From positions 1 through 20,128 of IMG/VR virus record IMGVR_UViG_3300027704_000220: a stretch of 20,128 nt of DNA, one strand, 5' to 3'. Below the pieces are notes generated by a model that saw only the letters and a list, made by a program, of their open reading frames with translations, was not told the DNA's origin and ran no database searches. Below are positions 1 to 5,656 of the stretch, in pieces. Origin of the DNA: a virus. The position numbers and the translations under genes are program-made. How positions within the stretch are numbered: the first letter of the stretch is position 1; each line of letters starts with the position of its first letter.

Positions 1-96
1 ACTTCCGAAAGAAGTGTTTTCTATAACAATACAACATATACTGATAAGGTTTTTAATAAATCTATAGATGATATGATAAAAGATAAAGATAGATAA
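1..96 (+). CDS. 3' end of a gene entering from the left (unknown)
   Basis: Frame 1 is open from the first base to a TAA at 94-96 and gives the last 31 residues of a protein (ends DDMIKDKDR). The tail is polar, rich in Asp, Lys and Asn, and has no recognisable motif. The next ATG lies only 2 bases after the stop, on the same strand and with the same tight packing as the rest of the cluster, so it is likely the end of a co-transcribed phage gene. Function cannot be judged from this fragment. Confidence 0.55.
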   Translation, partial: TSERSVFYNNTTYTDKVFNKSIDDMIKDKDR

Positions 97-98
97 CT

Positions 99-512
99 AT
101 GGCATTTAAACTGGGGAAAGAAAGAGGGATACAAATGTCTAATGGAGAGATCAAGAATAAGATGAGCTTCAATAAAGATAATGTATCTATACCTGGTGTG
201 CCTGTTTTCAGGAAGGATCTAGGCGAGGGAATAATGGGTGAGGCTAATATGGATGGAAGTATTTATCTTAGTAATAACGTTGAGCCTGGTAGTAAAGAAG
301 AGAGGGAAGTGTTGACTCATGAGATGAGACACGCAACTGATATGAAGATCGGTAAATTAAAATACGAAGATGATTATATAAAATATAATGGTGAAACGTA
401 CGCAAGGCAAGATAGAAACGGTGTGGATATGATTAAGTACGATGGAAAATGGATCCAAGCTGGTAGCATGGAGTTTCCTTGGGAACTTGAAGCAAACAAC
501 GGTAATAAATAA
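99..512 (+). CDS. HExxH zinc-metallopeptidase-like phage protein
   Basis: This 137-residue protein carries HEMRH at residues 74-78 inside VLTHEMRHATD, which has the form of a zincin zinc-binding helix (two His ligands and a catalytic Glu). About 50 residues later comes FPWELEA (126-132), whose Glu residues could give the third zinc ligand. I remember short marine-phage proteins with the same layout: an FKLG-type start, a VPV(F/Y) strand, HExxH and a late PWExEA. There is no signal peptide or membrane segment. The gene starts 2 bases after the previous stop and precedes beta-rich virion-type genes and a holin, so it may be virion-borne or act on the cell envelope. Substrate and activity are unknown. 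The motif is seen; peptidase function is inferred. An ATG at codon 13 is a possible later start. Confidence 0.72.
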   Translation: MAFKLGKERGIQMSNGEIKNKMSFNKDNVSIPGVPVFRKDLGEGIMGEANMDGSIYLSNNVEPGSKEEREVLTHEMRHATDMKIGKLKYEDDYIKYNGETYARQDRNGVDMIKYDGKWIQAGSMEFPWELEANNGNK

Positions 513-534
513 CAATTAAACAAATTAAACAAAA
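513..534 (+). promoter_or_regulatory. A/T-only translation leader before the 535 gene
   Basis: The 22 bases between stop and start contain only A, T and C, with no Shine-Dalgarno-like purine run. With the preceding TAA they begin TAACAATTAAA, which recurs at 4318-4328 and, slightly changed, at 11484. Such leaders are typical of Bacteroidota, where A-rich unstructured DNA before the ATG takes the place of Shine-Dalgarno pairing. Confidence 0.45.
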
Positions 535-555
535 ATGGCAACATTAACACCAACA
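535..555 (+). repeat. 21-nt direct repeat, copy 1 (start of paralogue)
   Basis: The first 21 bases of this gene are identical to 1154-1174, the start of the next gene. Synonymous differences begin right after. It marks the homologous 5' ends of a tandem gene pair. Confidence 0.85.
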
Positions 556-1128
556 TTAACTTTAGCATCTTCAGATATGAATGGAGATGTCTTGAACTTA
601 TCAGTAACAGACACTCTTACGGTTCTTGGACAGGTTACAACAAAACAAGTAGTAGCAACATCTGCAGGTGTAGTGTTTGCTACAGCTGCTAATTACAGCA
701 AATCATATGTGTATTTAAAAAATCACAGTACAGTCACAGCTGAAATTATTACAATCGAAGCTCCTTCGGTTATTAGTGCAGATTTAACAAATGACGCAAC
801 AGTAACTGTAGCTTCTACACGTAAACTTTCAAGAGGTATGACGGTTTCAAGCGGATCGGTAACTGGAGTTAACGATGGGCAAACTATTGCATCAATAACA
901 AACGCAACTGAATTTGAGCTATCAGCAGTCGCTGACGGTGGAACAATTACAACGGATTTAACATACAACACAGACGAATATATGAAGCTAGGACCTGGAG
1001 AATTTGCTTTCTTTCCTTGGATAGCTACTGACGCTACAACTACAGATCAAGATGTAAGTTTAGCGTGTATAACAGCTTCAGGATCACCTGTGTTAGAAGT
1101 TAGAATATATCAAGAAGCAGCAGCATAA
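535..1128 (+). CDS. Beta-rich virion-type protein, long paralogue (tandem pair)
   Basis: A 197-residue Thr/Ala/Val-rich protein with almost no charged helical stretches, like a phage decoration or fibre-associated protein. It is a paralogue of the gene at 1154: both open MATLTPTLTLAS.D, share LNLSVTDTL, a YVY(L/I)K strand (58-62 here) and (L/H)PGEF.FFP (153-161 here). Unlike its partner it holds an extra block of about 70 residues (77-146) with the look of a small beta module (KLSRGMTV, then TIASITNATEFELS). I recall proteins starting STLTPTLTL in marine phages, with no firm function. The start follows an A-rich leader. A structural role is inferred from composition and neighbours. Confidence 0.75.
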   Translation: MATLTPTLTLASSDMNGDVLNLSVTDTLTVLGQVTTKQVVATSAGVVFATAANYSKSYVYLKNHSTVTAEIITIEAPSVISADLTNDATVTVASTRKLSRGMTVSSGSVTGVNDGQTIASITNATEFELSAVADGGTITTDLTYNTDEYMKLGPGEFAFFPWIATDATTTDQDVSLACITASGSPVLEVRIYQEAAA

Positions 1129-1129
1129 A

Positions 1130-1144
1130 TTAATAAATAAATAA
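1130..1144 (+). repeat. 15-nt AT repeat after paralogue stop, copy 1
   Basis: TTAATAAATAAATAA follows the stop of the 535-1128 gene and recurs exactly at 1591-1605, across the stop of the second paralogue. It may be a relic of tandem duplication or simply the shared A-rich leader style. The low complexity makes chance or convergence possible. Confidence 0.5.
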
Positions 1145-1153
1145 ACAAAAAAC

Positions 1154-1174
1154 ATGGCAACATTAACACCAACA
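1154..1174 (+). repeat. 21-nt direct repeat, copy 2 (start of paralogue)
   Basis: Identical to 535-555; it encodes the shared MATLTPT start of the two paralogous genes. Confidence 0.85.
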
Positions 1175-1594
1175 CTTACGCTTGCTAGCACTGATATCTT
1201 TGCTGGTCAACCGTTAAATTTATCTGTTACAGATACCTTAGCGGTATCAGCTCCAATGACGGATATCTCAAGAATGAATACTAACGACAACATTGGAAAT
1301 GGGGTAGGAATTATTATACCGGAAGGCACGGATAGTTACTACGTATATATAAAACACACCGGTGTACTGGCATCAAATGGTACTACAGCGGCAAGCGTAG
1401 GAAATGATTTTATATTATTAGGGGATGTTGATGCAACTGCTGGTATGAAAATAAGATTACATCCAGGCGAATTCACATTTTTTCCATTAAACGTTGGGGA
1501 CGGTTCTGCTGGTTCTGGTGGTGATATGGGTTTAAAAGTAGTAAAAGGAGGAGCTGACGTACAGATCAACTACGGTTTCTGGAAAAGATCTTAA
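1154..1594 (+). CDS. Beta-rich virion-type protein, short paralogue (tandem pair)
   Basis: A 146-residue protein that aligns with the 197-residue one upstream at both ends but lacks its central extra module. Shared blocks are MATLTPTLTLAS.D at the N-terminus, LNLSVTDTL (21-29), YVYIK (63-67) and HPGEFTFFP (103-111). Sequence between the blocks has diverged, so the duplication is not recent, although the first 21 bases remain identical. The protein ends in an aromatic/basic tail (GFWKRS). It has no signal peptide or transmembrane segment. It is probably a minor capsid or tail decoration protein of the same fold, perhaps forming mixed assemblies with its neighbour; this is inference. It sits 25 bases after the first paralogue, behind an AT-only leader. 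Confidence 0.75.
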   Translation: MATLTPTLTLASTDIFAGQPLNLSVTDTLAVSAPMTDISRMNTNDNIGNGVGIIIPEGTDSYYVYIKHTGVLASNGTTAASVGNDFILLGDVDATAGMKIRLHPGEFTFFPLNVGDGSAGSGGDMGLKVVKGGADVQINYGFWKRS

Positions 1595-1605
1595 TAAATA
1601 AATAA
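1591..1605 (+). repeat. 15-nt AT repeat after paralogue stop, copy 2
   Basis: Same 15 bases as 1130-1144. Here it spans the last base of the final Ser codon, the TAA stop and the leader of the next gene. Confidence 0.5.
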
Positions 1606-1612
1606 TAAAATT

Positions 1613-1900
1613 ATGCCATACAAGCAAAAACCAATGTCGTTCGGCGAGGGAACCGATAAGAAGAAGAATGACAAAAATAATAAAAAAGACGATACGTTTT
1701 TGAAAGATCAAAATGAATCAGAGGTTAAGTCTACAGATTATTTAACTAAAACACCAGTTGGTCCTGTAGCTCAAAAGAGCAAGTCTACTTATAACGAGAA
1801 AGAAGAGCAGATTGTAGAAAACATGTCTAATGCTAAAGATAATAACTTTGATGGTCACATGGAAATACAGATCAATAAGAATAAGAAAAAACAAAAGTAA
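1613..1900 (+). CDS. Small lysine/asparagine-rich hydrophilic protein (unknown)
   Basis: A 95-residue, strongly charged protein, rich in Lys, Asn and Asp, with few hydrophobic residues. It has low-complexity patches near residues 15-27 and at the C-terminus (NKNKKKQK). It is predicted to be largely disordered, and I do not recognise a family. The TAA stop overlaps the next start as TAATG (1898-1902), so it is probably translationally coupled to the holin gene. A small basic protein next to a holin could in principle be an accessory or antiholin-type factor, but nothing in the sequence shows that, and a minor virion protein is equally possible. Confidence 0.65.
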   Translation: MPYKQKPMSFGEGTDKKKNDKNNKKDDTFLKDQNESEVKSTDYLTKTPVGPVAQKSKSTYNEKEEQIVENMSNAKDNNFDGHMEIQINKNKKKQK

Positions 1901-2292
1901 TGAGTATTCTAACTAAATTACTTTCTGGTGGAGCAGCTAAACTTGTAGAAAGCGTAGGTGGAGTTATAGATAATCTACATACATCTAAAGATGAAAAGCT
2001 AGCGGCTGAGCTAAAGATTAAAGAACTTGTAGCGAGCTATGAAGCAGAAATGCAAAAACAAGTAACTGAGCGTTGGAAAATGGATATGGCTTCCGATTCA
2101 TGGCTAAGTAAAAATATAAGACCACTAGTTTTAATATTTCTAGTAGTATCTACGATACTGTTAGTTTTTATCGATGCCGGTGTAATTGCTTTTGAGGTTA
2201 AAGCTTCATGGGTGGACTTATTACAATTAGTATTAATAACTGTGATCGGTGCCTATTTTGGCGGTAGATCATTAGAAAAAGTAAAAAAATAA
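1900..2292 (+). CDS. Putative holin (3TM / GTA-holin-like)
   Basis: This 130-residue protein has the layout of the 3TM/GTA holin family. A short hydrophobic or amphipathic N-terminus (1-25) is followed by a charged helical linker (28-62) and a conserved-looking W-L-S-K-N-I-R-P element (68-75). Two membrane helices follow at about 75-93 and 104-120, then a short basic tail (SLEKVKK). Holins of this kind oligomerise in the inner membrane and let the endolysin reach the wall, or collapse the membrane potential, at the end of infection. The start is coupled to the upstream gene by TAATG. No endolysin is recognisable nearby; the HExxH protein at 99-512 is the only enzyme-like neighbour. A structural membrane protein is a less likely alternative. 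Confidence 0.72.
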   Translation: MSILTKLLSGGAAKLVESVGGVIDNLHTSKDEKLAAELKIKELVASYEAEMQKQVTERWKMDMASDSWLSKNIRPLVLIFLVVSTILLVFIDAGVIAFEVKASWVDLLQLVLITVIGAYFGGRSLEKVKK

Positions 2293-2296
2293 AACA

Positions 2297-2965
2297 ATGG
2301 GACAAAACTCAACAGAAGTCGCTTATGGCTTTGGACAATTAGGGAGTGTATTTACAAACTTAAACAAACCGGTTTTTCCGCCTAAAGGCTGTGTAATAGT
2401 AGCTGTTCAGTTTTTAGCTGACAATACACCAACTAGTATGATTACCGAGACTTTAGACGCTATGGGTCCTCAGTTTCCAGGTACAGACGATACTGAGGCT
2501 TCAGCTGCTAATTACATAGGTGTGCATGAGGCTGCGGCCGCTAGTGTTTCTGGTAACGTAGTTACAATTGCAGATGTAGCGGGCAACGCTAAAATAAAAA
2601 AAGGGCAATATGTAATTATTGGTGATGATGGTGATACTATTGATGCTGGTATGACGGTTGATACTGGAGCTGGGCATTTAACACCTATATACCAAGGGCC
2701 AAACGCCCAGGGAGTAGTGGTGGAAAGCCTTACTGGCGGTACATATGGAACTACTTTAACGCTGGGCGCTCCAGACGGTGGTGTTGTAGCGGTTGACGTT
2801 AGTAGTATAGATAGTAGTAACACATTATATTTCCTTGACGAGCAACACGGGGCTGGTGGTTCAACTATGGAGAGTGTAGTGTTTCCAAAAGGATTGACTA
2901 TATATGGTAGGTGGACAACAATTAGTCCTTCTGCTGCTCCAGTAATCTGTTACTTCGGACACTAA
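2297..2965 (+). CDS. Conserved beta-rich virion-type protein
   Basis: A 222-residue Gly/Val/Thr-rich protein. Its N-terminus (MGQNSTEVAYGFGQLGSV) and C-terminus (VFPKGLTIYGRW at 195-206, then ICYFGH) match the two ends of a small protein I recall as common in marine phage genomes, probably a capsid decoration or tail surface protein. The middle (about 85-165) is an extra beta-type block rich in Gly and Asp (KIKKGQYVIIGDDGD, then GMTV), resembling the insert in the 535-1128 protein. It has no signal peptide, membrane segment or enzymatic motif. The gene follows the holin by 4 bases and its stop overlaps the next start (TAATG at 2963-2967). The structural role is inferred from composition, remembered relatives and context. 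Confidence 0.72.
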   Translation: MGQNSTEVAYGFGQLGSVFTNLNKPVFPPKGCVIVAVQFLADNTPTSMITETLDAMGPQFPGTDDTEASAANYIGVHEAAAASVSGNVVTIADVAGNAKIKKGQYVIIGDDGDTIDAGMTVDTGAGHLTPIYQGPNAQGVVVESLTGGTYGTTLTLGAPDGGVVAVDVSSIDSSNTLYFLDEQHGAGGSTMESVVFPKGLTIYGRWTTISPSAAPVICYFGH

Positions 2966-4092
2966 TGCTAGGATTAGGAGCTAACATAGCGGCTGTTACT
3001 TCAACAGACTTATTTACGTTATCAAACGGTCAATCTATAGACTTTGATGGTACAGATGATTTTGTAGAAATAATATTAAATAACGATATTATCAATAAAC
3101 AGAAGGGTACGATAGCGGTATGGTTCCGCCTTGATGATATGGGAGGATCCTCATCAGTTATAGAGCTGTATAATGAGGCAGATGTTTTAGCAGGAACTAG
3201 TTCAAATATTATTCAACTTTTTGCACCCTTTAATCTTTCTACAAATGTTCCAAGAACAAAAGGAATACTTTTTCAAATTTTAGCAACTGAAGATGGAACT
3301 AGATACCACCAACAAACCAACGCTAAAAACAATCCTGAACATTGGGGAACAGGAGCTTCTAGGGATAAAGAAACTTATGGTTTTAATGATAGTACTAGTT
3401 CAAATGCACGGCTATTTTATAATGATGATAATGGCACATTTAGAAAAGAAAACAGGGATTTTAATTTATTTTCCTACGCTGGATTAATAGCAGCTGATTC
3501 TTTTTCAAATACAGAGTCACAAGTAGAATCGGTTGCTGGTAATCAAAATACTGGCTGGATACAAGTAACATGTACTTGGGATACAACAGAAGTTTTTACA
3601 CCCACTCAAGCTAATAACAATGGAGCTTTTGTTACTGCTAGTGAAATAACAGGTGCAATGCAAATCTTTATAAATGGAATTAAATTTCAAAAAGGACAAG
3701 GTTTAAAAGAAGGGGGCGGCATTTCAAACGATGAGCATGGCGTAACGTTGGGCATGAGAAGTATAACTCCTTCTTTTGTTTTTGATAGAATACGATTTGC
3801 GTGTGCTGAGGGCTCTAATGGTTCTGCAGGTAATGATATGGACGGTCATATATCTACGGTTGCTATTTGGGATGATGTTTTATCTGATAATGCAGTTGCA
3901 GCTGCATACAATAGTGGTACGCTAATAGATTTAACTGCTAATAGTGGAAATTATGATGGAAGCAATAATCTTGTTGGATATTGGCCTGTGGAAGAAGGAG
4001 GCGGAACAATTATAGAAGATAAATCTGGTAATAGTAATAATGGGATCCTTTATAATAACTCGGCTTGGGCCGCTGATGGTTTTGGTAATTAA
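2965..4092 (+). CDS. LamG/concanavalin-like jelly-roll protein (adhesin or decoration)
   Basis: A 375-residue protein with the marks of a Laminin-G/concanavalin-A-like lectin fold. It has SIDFDGTDDFVEI near residues 24-36, then TIAVWFRLDD, a WIQVTCTWD strand mid-protein and QIFINGIKF. Close to the end come DGHISTVAIWDDVLSDNAV and LVGYWPVEEGGGTIIEDKSG (336-355) with SGNSNNG. LamG-like domains on phage particles usually bind polysaccharide or surface glycoprotein, so this may be a receptor-binding or capsid-attached adhesion protein. No catalytic residues of a glycosidase are evident, and no signal peptide. The ATG overlaps the previous stop by one base, which suggests coupled translation with the other surface-type protein. 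Fold recognition is fairly secure; location on the virion is inferred. Confidence 0.8.
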   Translation: MLGLGANIAAVTSTDLFTLSNGQSIDFDGTDDFVEIILNNDIINKQKGTIAVWFRLDDMGGSSSVIELYNEADVLAGTSSNIIQLFAPFNLSTNVPRTKGILFQILATEDGTRYHQQTNAKNNPEHWGTGASRDKETYGFNDSTSSNARLFYNDDNGTFRKENRDFNLFSYAGLIAADSFSNTESQVESVAGNQNTGWIQVTCTWDTTEVFTPTQANNNGAFVTASEITGAMQIFINGIKFQKGQGLKEGGGISNDEHGVTLGMRSITPSFVFDRIRFACAEGSNGSAGNDMDGHISTVAIWDDVLSDNAVAAAYNSGTLIDLTANSGNYDGSNNLVGYWPVEEGGGTIIEDKSGNSNNGILYNNSAWAADGFGN

Positions 4093-4101
4093 TTGTAACT
4101 T

Positions 4102-4320
4102 ATGAAATACGTAATAATAAATAGCAGCGAGGTATCAAGTATAAATTTTAGTGAAGTATTACAAACATCTACTAAAACTCTTAGATACAATCTTGATGGA
4201 ACAAAAACATTTGTAAAATACGAGGGAGATCAACCCTCTTTTTTAAATGGTAAGACAGAACTTATTCACGCAGAAATAAAAACTGAATTAGCTAAAGAAA
4301 CCTGGACAGAAGAACTATAA
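4102..4320 (+). CDS. Small conserved phage protein (unknown)
   Basis: A 72-residue protein starting MKYVIINSSEVSSINFSEV, with a central FVKYEGDQPSFL and a C-terminal W-T-E-E-L. I recall small marine-phage proteins of the same size and pattern, always lying between structural genes and the packaging genes, with no assigned function. It probably forms a compact alpha/beta domain: a beta start, a LRYNLDGTKTFVKY hairpin, then a helix with Glu and Lys. It has no Cys, signal peptide or membrane helix. It starts 9 bases after the LamG gene. Confidence 0.7.
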   Translation: MKYVIINSSEVSSINFSEVLQTSTKTLRYNLDGTKTFVKYEGDQPSFLNGKTELIHAEIKTELAKETWTEEL

Positions 4321-4347
4321 CAATTAAATTAACTTAAATTAAATAAA
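4321..4347 (+). promoter_or_regulatory. A/T-only translation leader before the 4348 gene
   Basis: A 27-base gap of A, T and two C bases with repeated TTAAATTAA-like units and no Shine-Dalgarno sequence. With the stop before it, it begins TAACAATTAAA, as at 510-520. I read it as a Bacteroidota-style initiation leader. No convincing promoter is visible. Confidence 0.4.
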
Positions 4348-4641
4348 ATGGCAACAAAAGGAACAAACGCAAAAATTAAAGAACTTAAAGGTATTAAACC
4401 TGAGAAAGTTAAAGATGAAGAATTAAAAAAAATACAAAGTGTAGTTGGTAAAATAAACAACCTTTACATTGAACTAGGAAGATTAGAAGCGCTTAAGCAC
4501 AACCATCTACACACTCTAGCTGGTATTCAAGATGAATTAATGGTAGTACAAAACGATTTAAACAAAGAGTACGGTACTGATGACATTAATATTCAAACTG
4601 GAGAGATAAAATACAACGACGATGTCAAAGCTGATTCGTAA
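4348..4641 (+). CDS. Small coiled-coil protein (unknown)
   Basis: A 97-residue, mainly helical protein. A lysine-rich N-terminus leads into a heptad-like stretch (about 27-75: IQSVVGKINNLYIELGRLEA, then HLHTLAGIQDELMVVQNDL) and a short tail with INIQTGEIKYND. The shape, a helical hairpin followed by a small beta end, matches a small gene I remember upstream of terminases in marine phages. Its job is unknown; assembly chaperone or minor head component are guesses. Its end overlaps the next gene by 20 bases (4622-4641) in a different frame. Confidence 0.7.
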   Translation: MATKGTNAKIKELKGIKPEKVKDEELKKIQSVVGKINNLYIELGRLEALKHNHLHTLAGIQDELMVVQNDLNKEYGTDDINIQTGEIKYNDDVKADS

Positions 4642-4843
4642 AATATCTATCGGTAAAGATTATAAGAATGACGCTATGCACTATGCCGTGGGGCAAGAAG
4701 TGTACGGTGGTCATACTATATGTGATATCATAGAGGAAAAAGATAAGTTTTCTGTTTACATTAAAAAAGGTAAAGATGTTTTGCCTTGGAAAGACTTTAA
4801 TAAAAACATGGCAGTATCTGTAGAGTATAACTTACAATACTAA
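4622..4843 (+). CDS. Small conserved phage protein (unknown)
   Basis: A 73-residue protein, MSKLIRKISIGKDYKNDAMH at the start and a VSVEYNLQY end, with VLPWKDFN in between. The pattern (I-R-K-x-x-I-G-x-D-Y-x-N-A-M-x-Y-x-x-G-Q and W-K-x-F-N-x-N-M) is one I recall from marine phage genomes, next to the gene that follows here. The protein looks like a small beta barrel. Its start lies 20 bases inside the previous gene and its stop overlaps the next start as TAATG (4841-4845), so translation of these three genes is probably linked. Function unknown. Confidence 0.72.
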   Translation: MSKLIRKISIGKDYKNDAMHYAVGQEVYGGHTICDIIEEKDKFSVYIKKGKDVLPWKDFNKNMAVSVEYNLQY

Positions 4844-5433
4844 TGAAAAGTGTTTACGACTTTGTTGTAGCACCAAAAGGAGAAAGATACAACAACACTA
4901 AAACGCTAGATGGTGGAGAGCTAATCTTAAATACTGAGATATATAACCATCAGTATGTCAATAGAGAAGCTACAGTAGTATCCACTCCAATAGTTGGGCA
5001 CGCAGATATAATAGCTGGTGACACTGTTTTAATACACCACAATGTCTTTAGACGATGGCACAATGTAAAAGGCATAGAGAAGAATAGTAGAAGCTATTTT
5101 AATGAATCAACTTACTTTATAGGTGAAGATCAAATCTTTTTATATAAAAGAGATGAGGAGTGGATTTGCCCTAAGGGATATTGCTTTGTAATGCCTTTAA
5201 AAGCTACGGATCAATTTAACATTGAATCTGAAAAACCCCTACAAGGTATCGTTAAGTATTCTGACGGTACAGTTGAGAAAAACGACTTAGTCGGATTTCG
5301 TCCAAGTAGTGAATACGAGTTTATCGTTGATAACGAAAGACTATATCGAGTTAAATCTAATTTTATTACAATCAAATATGAACATCAAGGAAACGAAGAA
5401 GAGTATAATCCAAGCTGGGCACAAAGCAGTTGA
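4843..5433 (+). CDS. GroES-like co-chaperonin candidate with two lobes
   Basis: A 196-residue protein whose first half follows the GroES strand order. It has VYDFVVAPKGERYNN (4-18), GGELILN (24-30, like GroES GGI.LP), REATVVSTP (41-49, like G.VVAVG) and IIAGDTVLIHHNVFRRW (56-72, like VKVGD.VLF..Y.G), ending in GEDQIFLYK. The second half repeats the scheme: YCFVMPLKA (113-121), PLQGIVKYSDG, KNDLVGFRPSSEYEF (146-160), ERLYRVKSNFITIKYE. GroES caps GroEL chambers; phages such as T4 encode their own co-chaperonin (gp31) for capsid folding. The gene lies just before the terminase genes, where such a factor would be useful. I remember close relatives in marine phages. The fold assignment is by eye and there is no biochemical evidence. 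It overlaps the next gene by 56 bases. Confidence 0.6.
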   Translation: MKSVYDFVVAPKGERYNNTKTLDGGELILNTEIYNHQYVNREATVVSTPIVGHADIIAGDTVLIHHNVFRRWHNVKGIEKNSRSYFNESTYFIGEDQIFLYKRDEEWICPKGYCFVMPLKATDQFNIESEKPLQGIVKYSDGTVEKNDLVGFRPSSEYEFIVDNERLYRVKSNFITIKYEHQGNEEEYNPSWAQSS

Positions 5434-5656
5434 AGAGCTAATTAAAGTGGCAAAGGAAGCTATAGTAACAGACTCTGAAGATGATTTAACAGCCGATAAG
5501 TTAAAGAATGCCGCAGCGTCTAAAAAACTAGCTATATTTGACGCATTTGAAATACTTAACAGAATTGAAGAAGAAGAAAACTTGCTTGAGGGTAAAACAC
5601 CTGAAAAGGCAGAGGAAAAAACTTTTAAAGGATTCGCAGAAGGTAGATCTAAATAA
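5378..5656 (+). CDS. Putative small terminase subunit
   Basis: A 92-residue helical, acidic protein directly upstream of the large terminase, with its stop overlapping the TerL start (TAATG at 5654-5658). It reads AGHKAVEELIKVAKEAI, then DLTADKLKNAAASKKLAIFD (residues ~38-57), then a Glu-rich helix and FKGFAEGRSK. I chose ATG 5378 rather than the in-frame ATG at 5309: the earlier codons give a hydrophobic stretch inside the previous gene, while MNIKETKKS begins the part that resembles remembered relatives. Position and size fit a small terminase, which recognises phage DNA and regulates TerL, but I see no clear helix-turn-helix, so the function is inferred from context. The 56-base overlap with the GroES-like gene is unusually long for this window. 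Confidence 0.6.
   Translation: MNIKETKKSIIQAGHKAVEELIKVAKEAIVTDSEDDLTADKLKNAAASKKLAIFDAFEILNRIEEEENLLEGKTPEKAEEKTFKGFAEGRSK

Noticed and set aside
374-568. Antisense frame with a hydrophobic, Leu-rich start (membrane peptide?)
   Set aside because: It overlaps the HExxH gene and the start of the next gene on the opposite strand. The hydrophobicity is what AT-rich antisense DNA produces, and no minus-strand transcription unit is apparent.
2704-2768. Inverted repeat CGCCCAG ... CTGGGCG within the 2297-2965 gene
   Set aside because: The 7-bp arms are about 50 bases apart inside coding sequence, with no T-run; likely chance.
2965-4092. Diversity-generating retroelement target in the LamG-type gene
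   Set aside because: No reverse transcriptase or template-variable repeat pair is visible anywhere in the window.
5309-5377. Longer N-terminus for the TerS-like gene starting at ATG 5309
   Set aside because: The extra 23 residues are hydrophobic, lie wholly within the GroES-like gene and do not match the remembered family start; ATG 5378 begins the charged, conserved-looking part.
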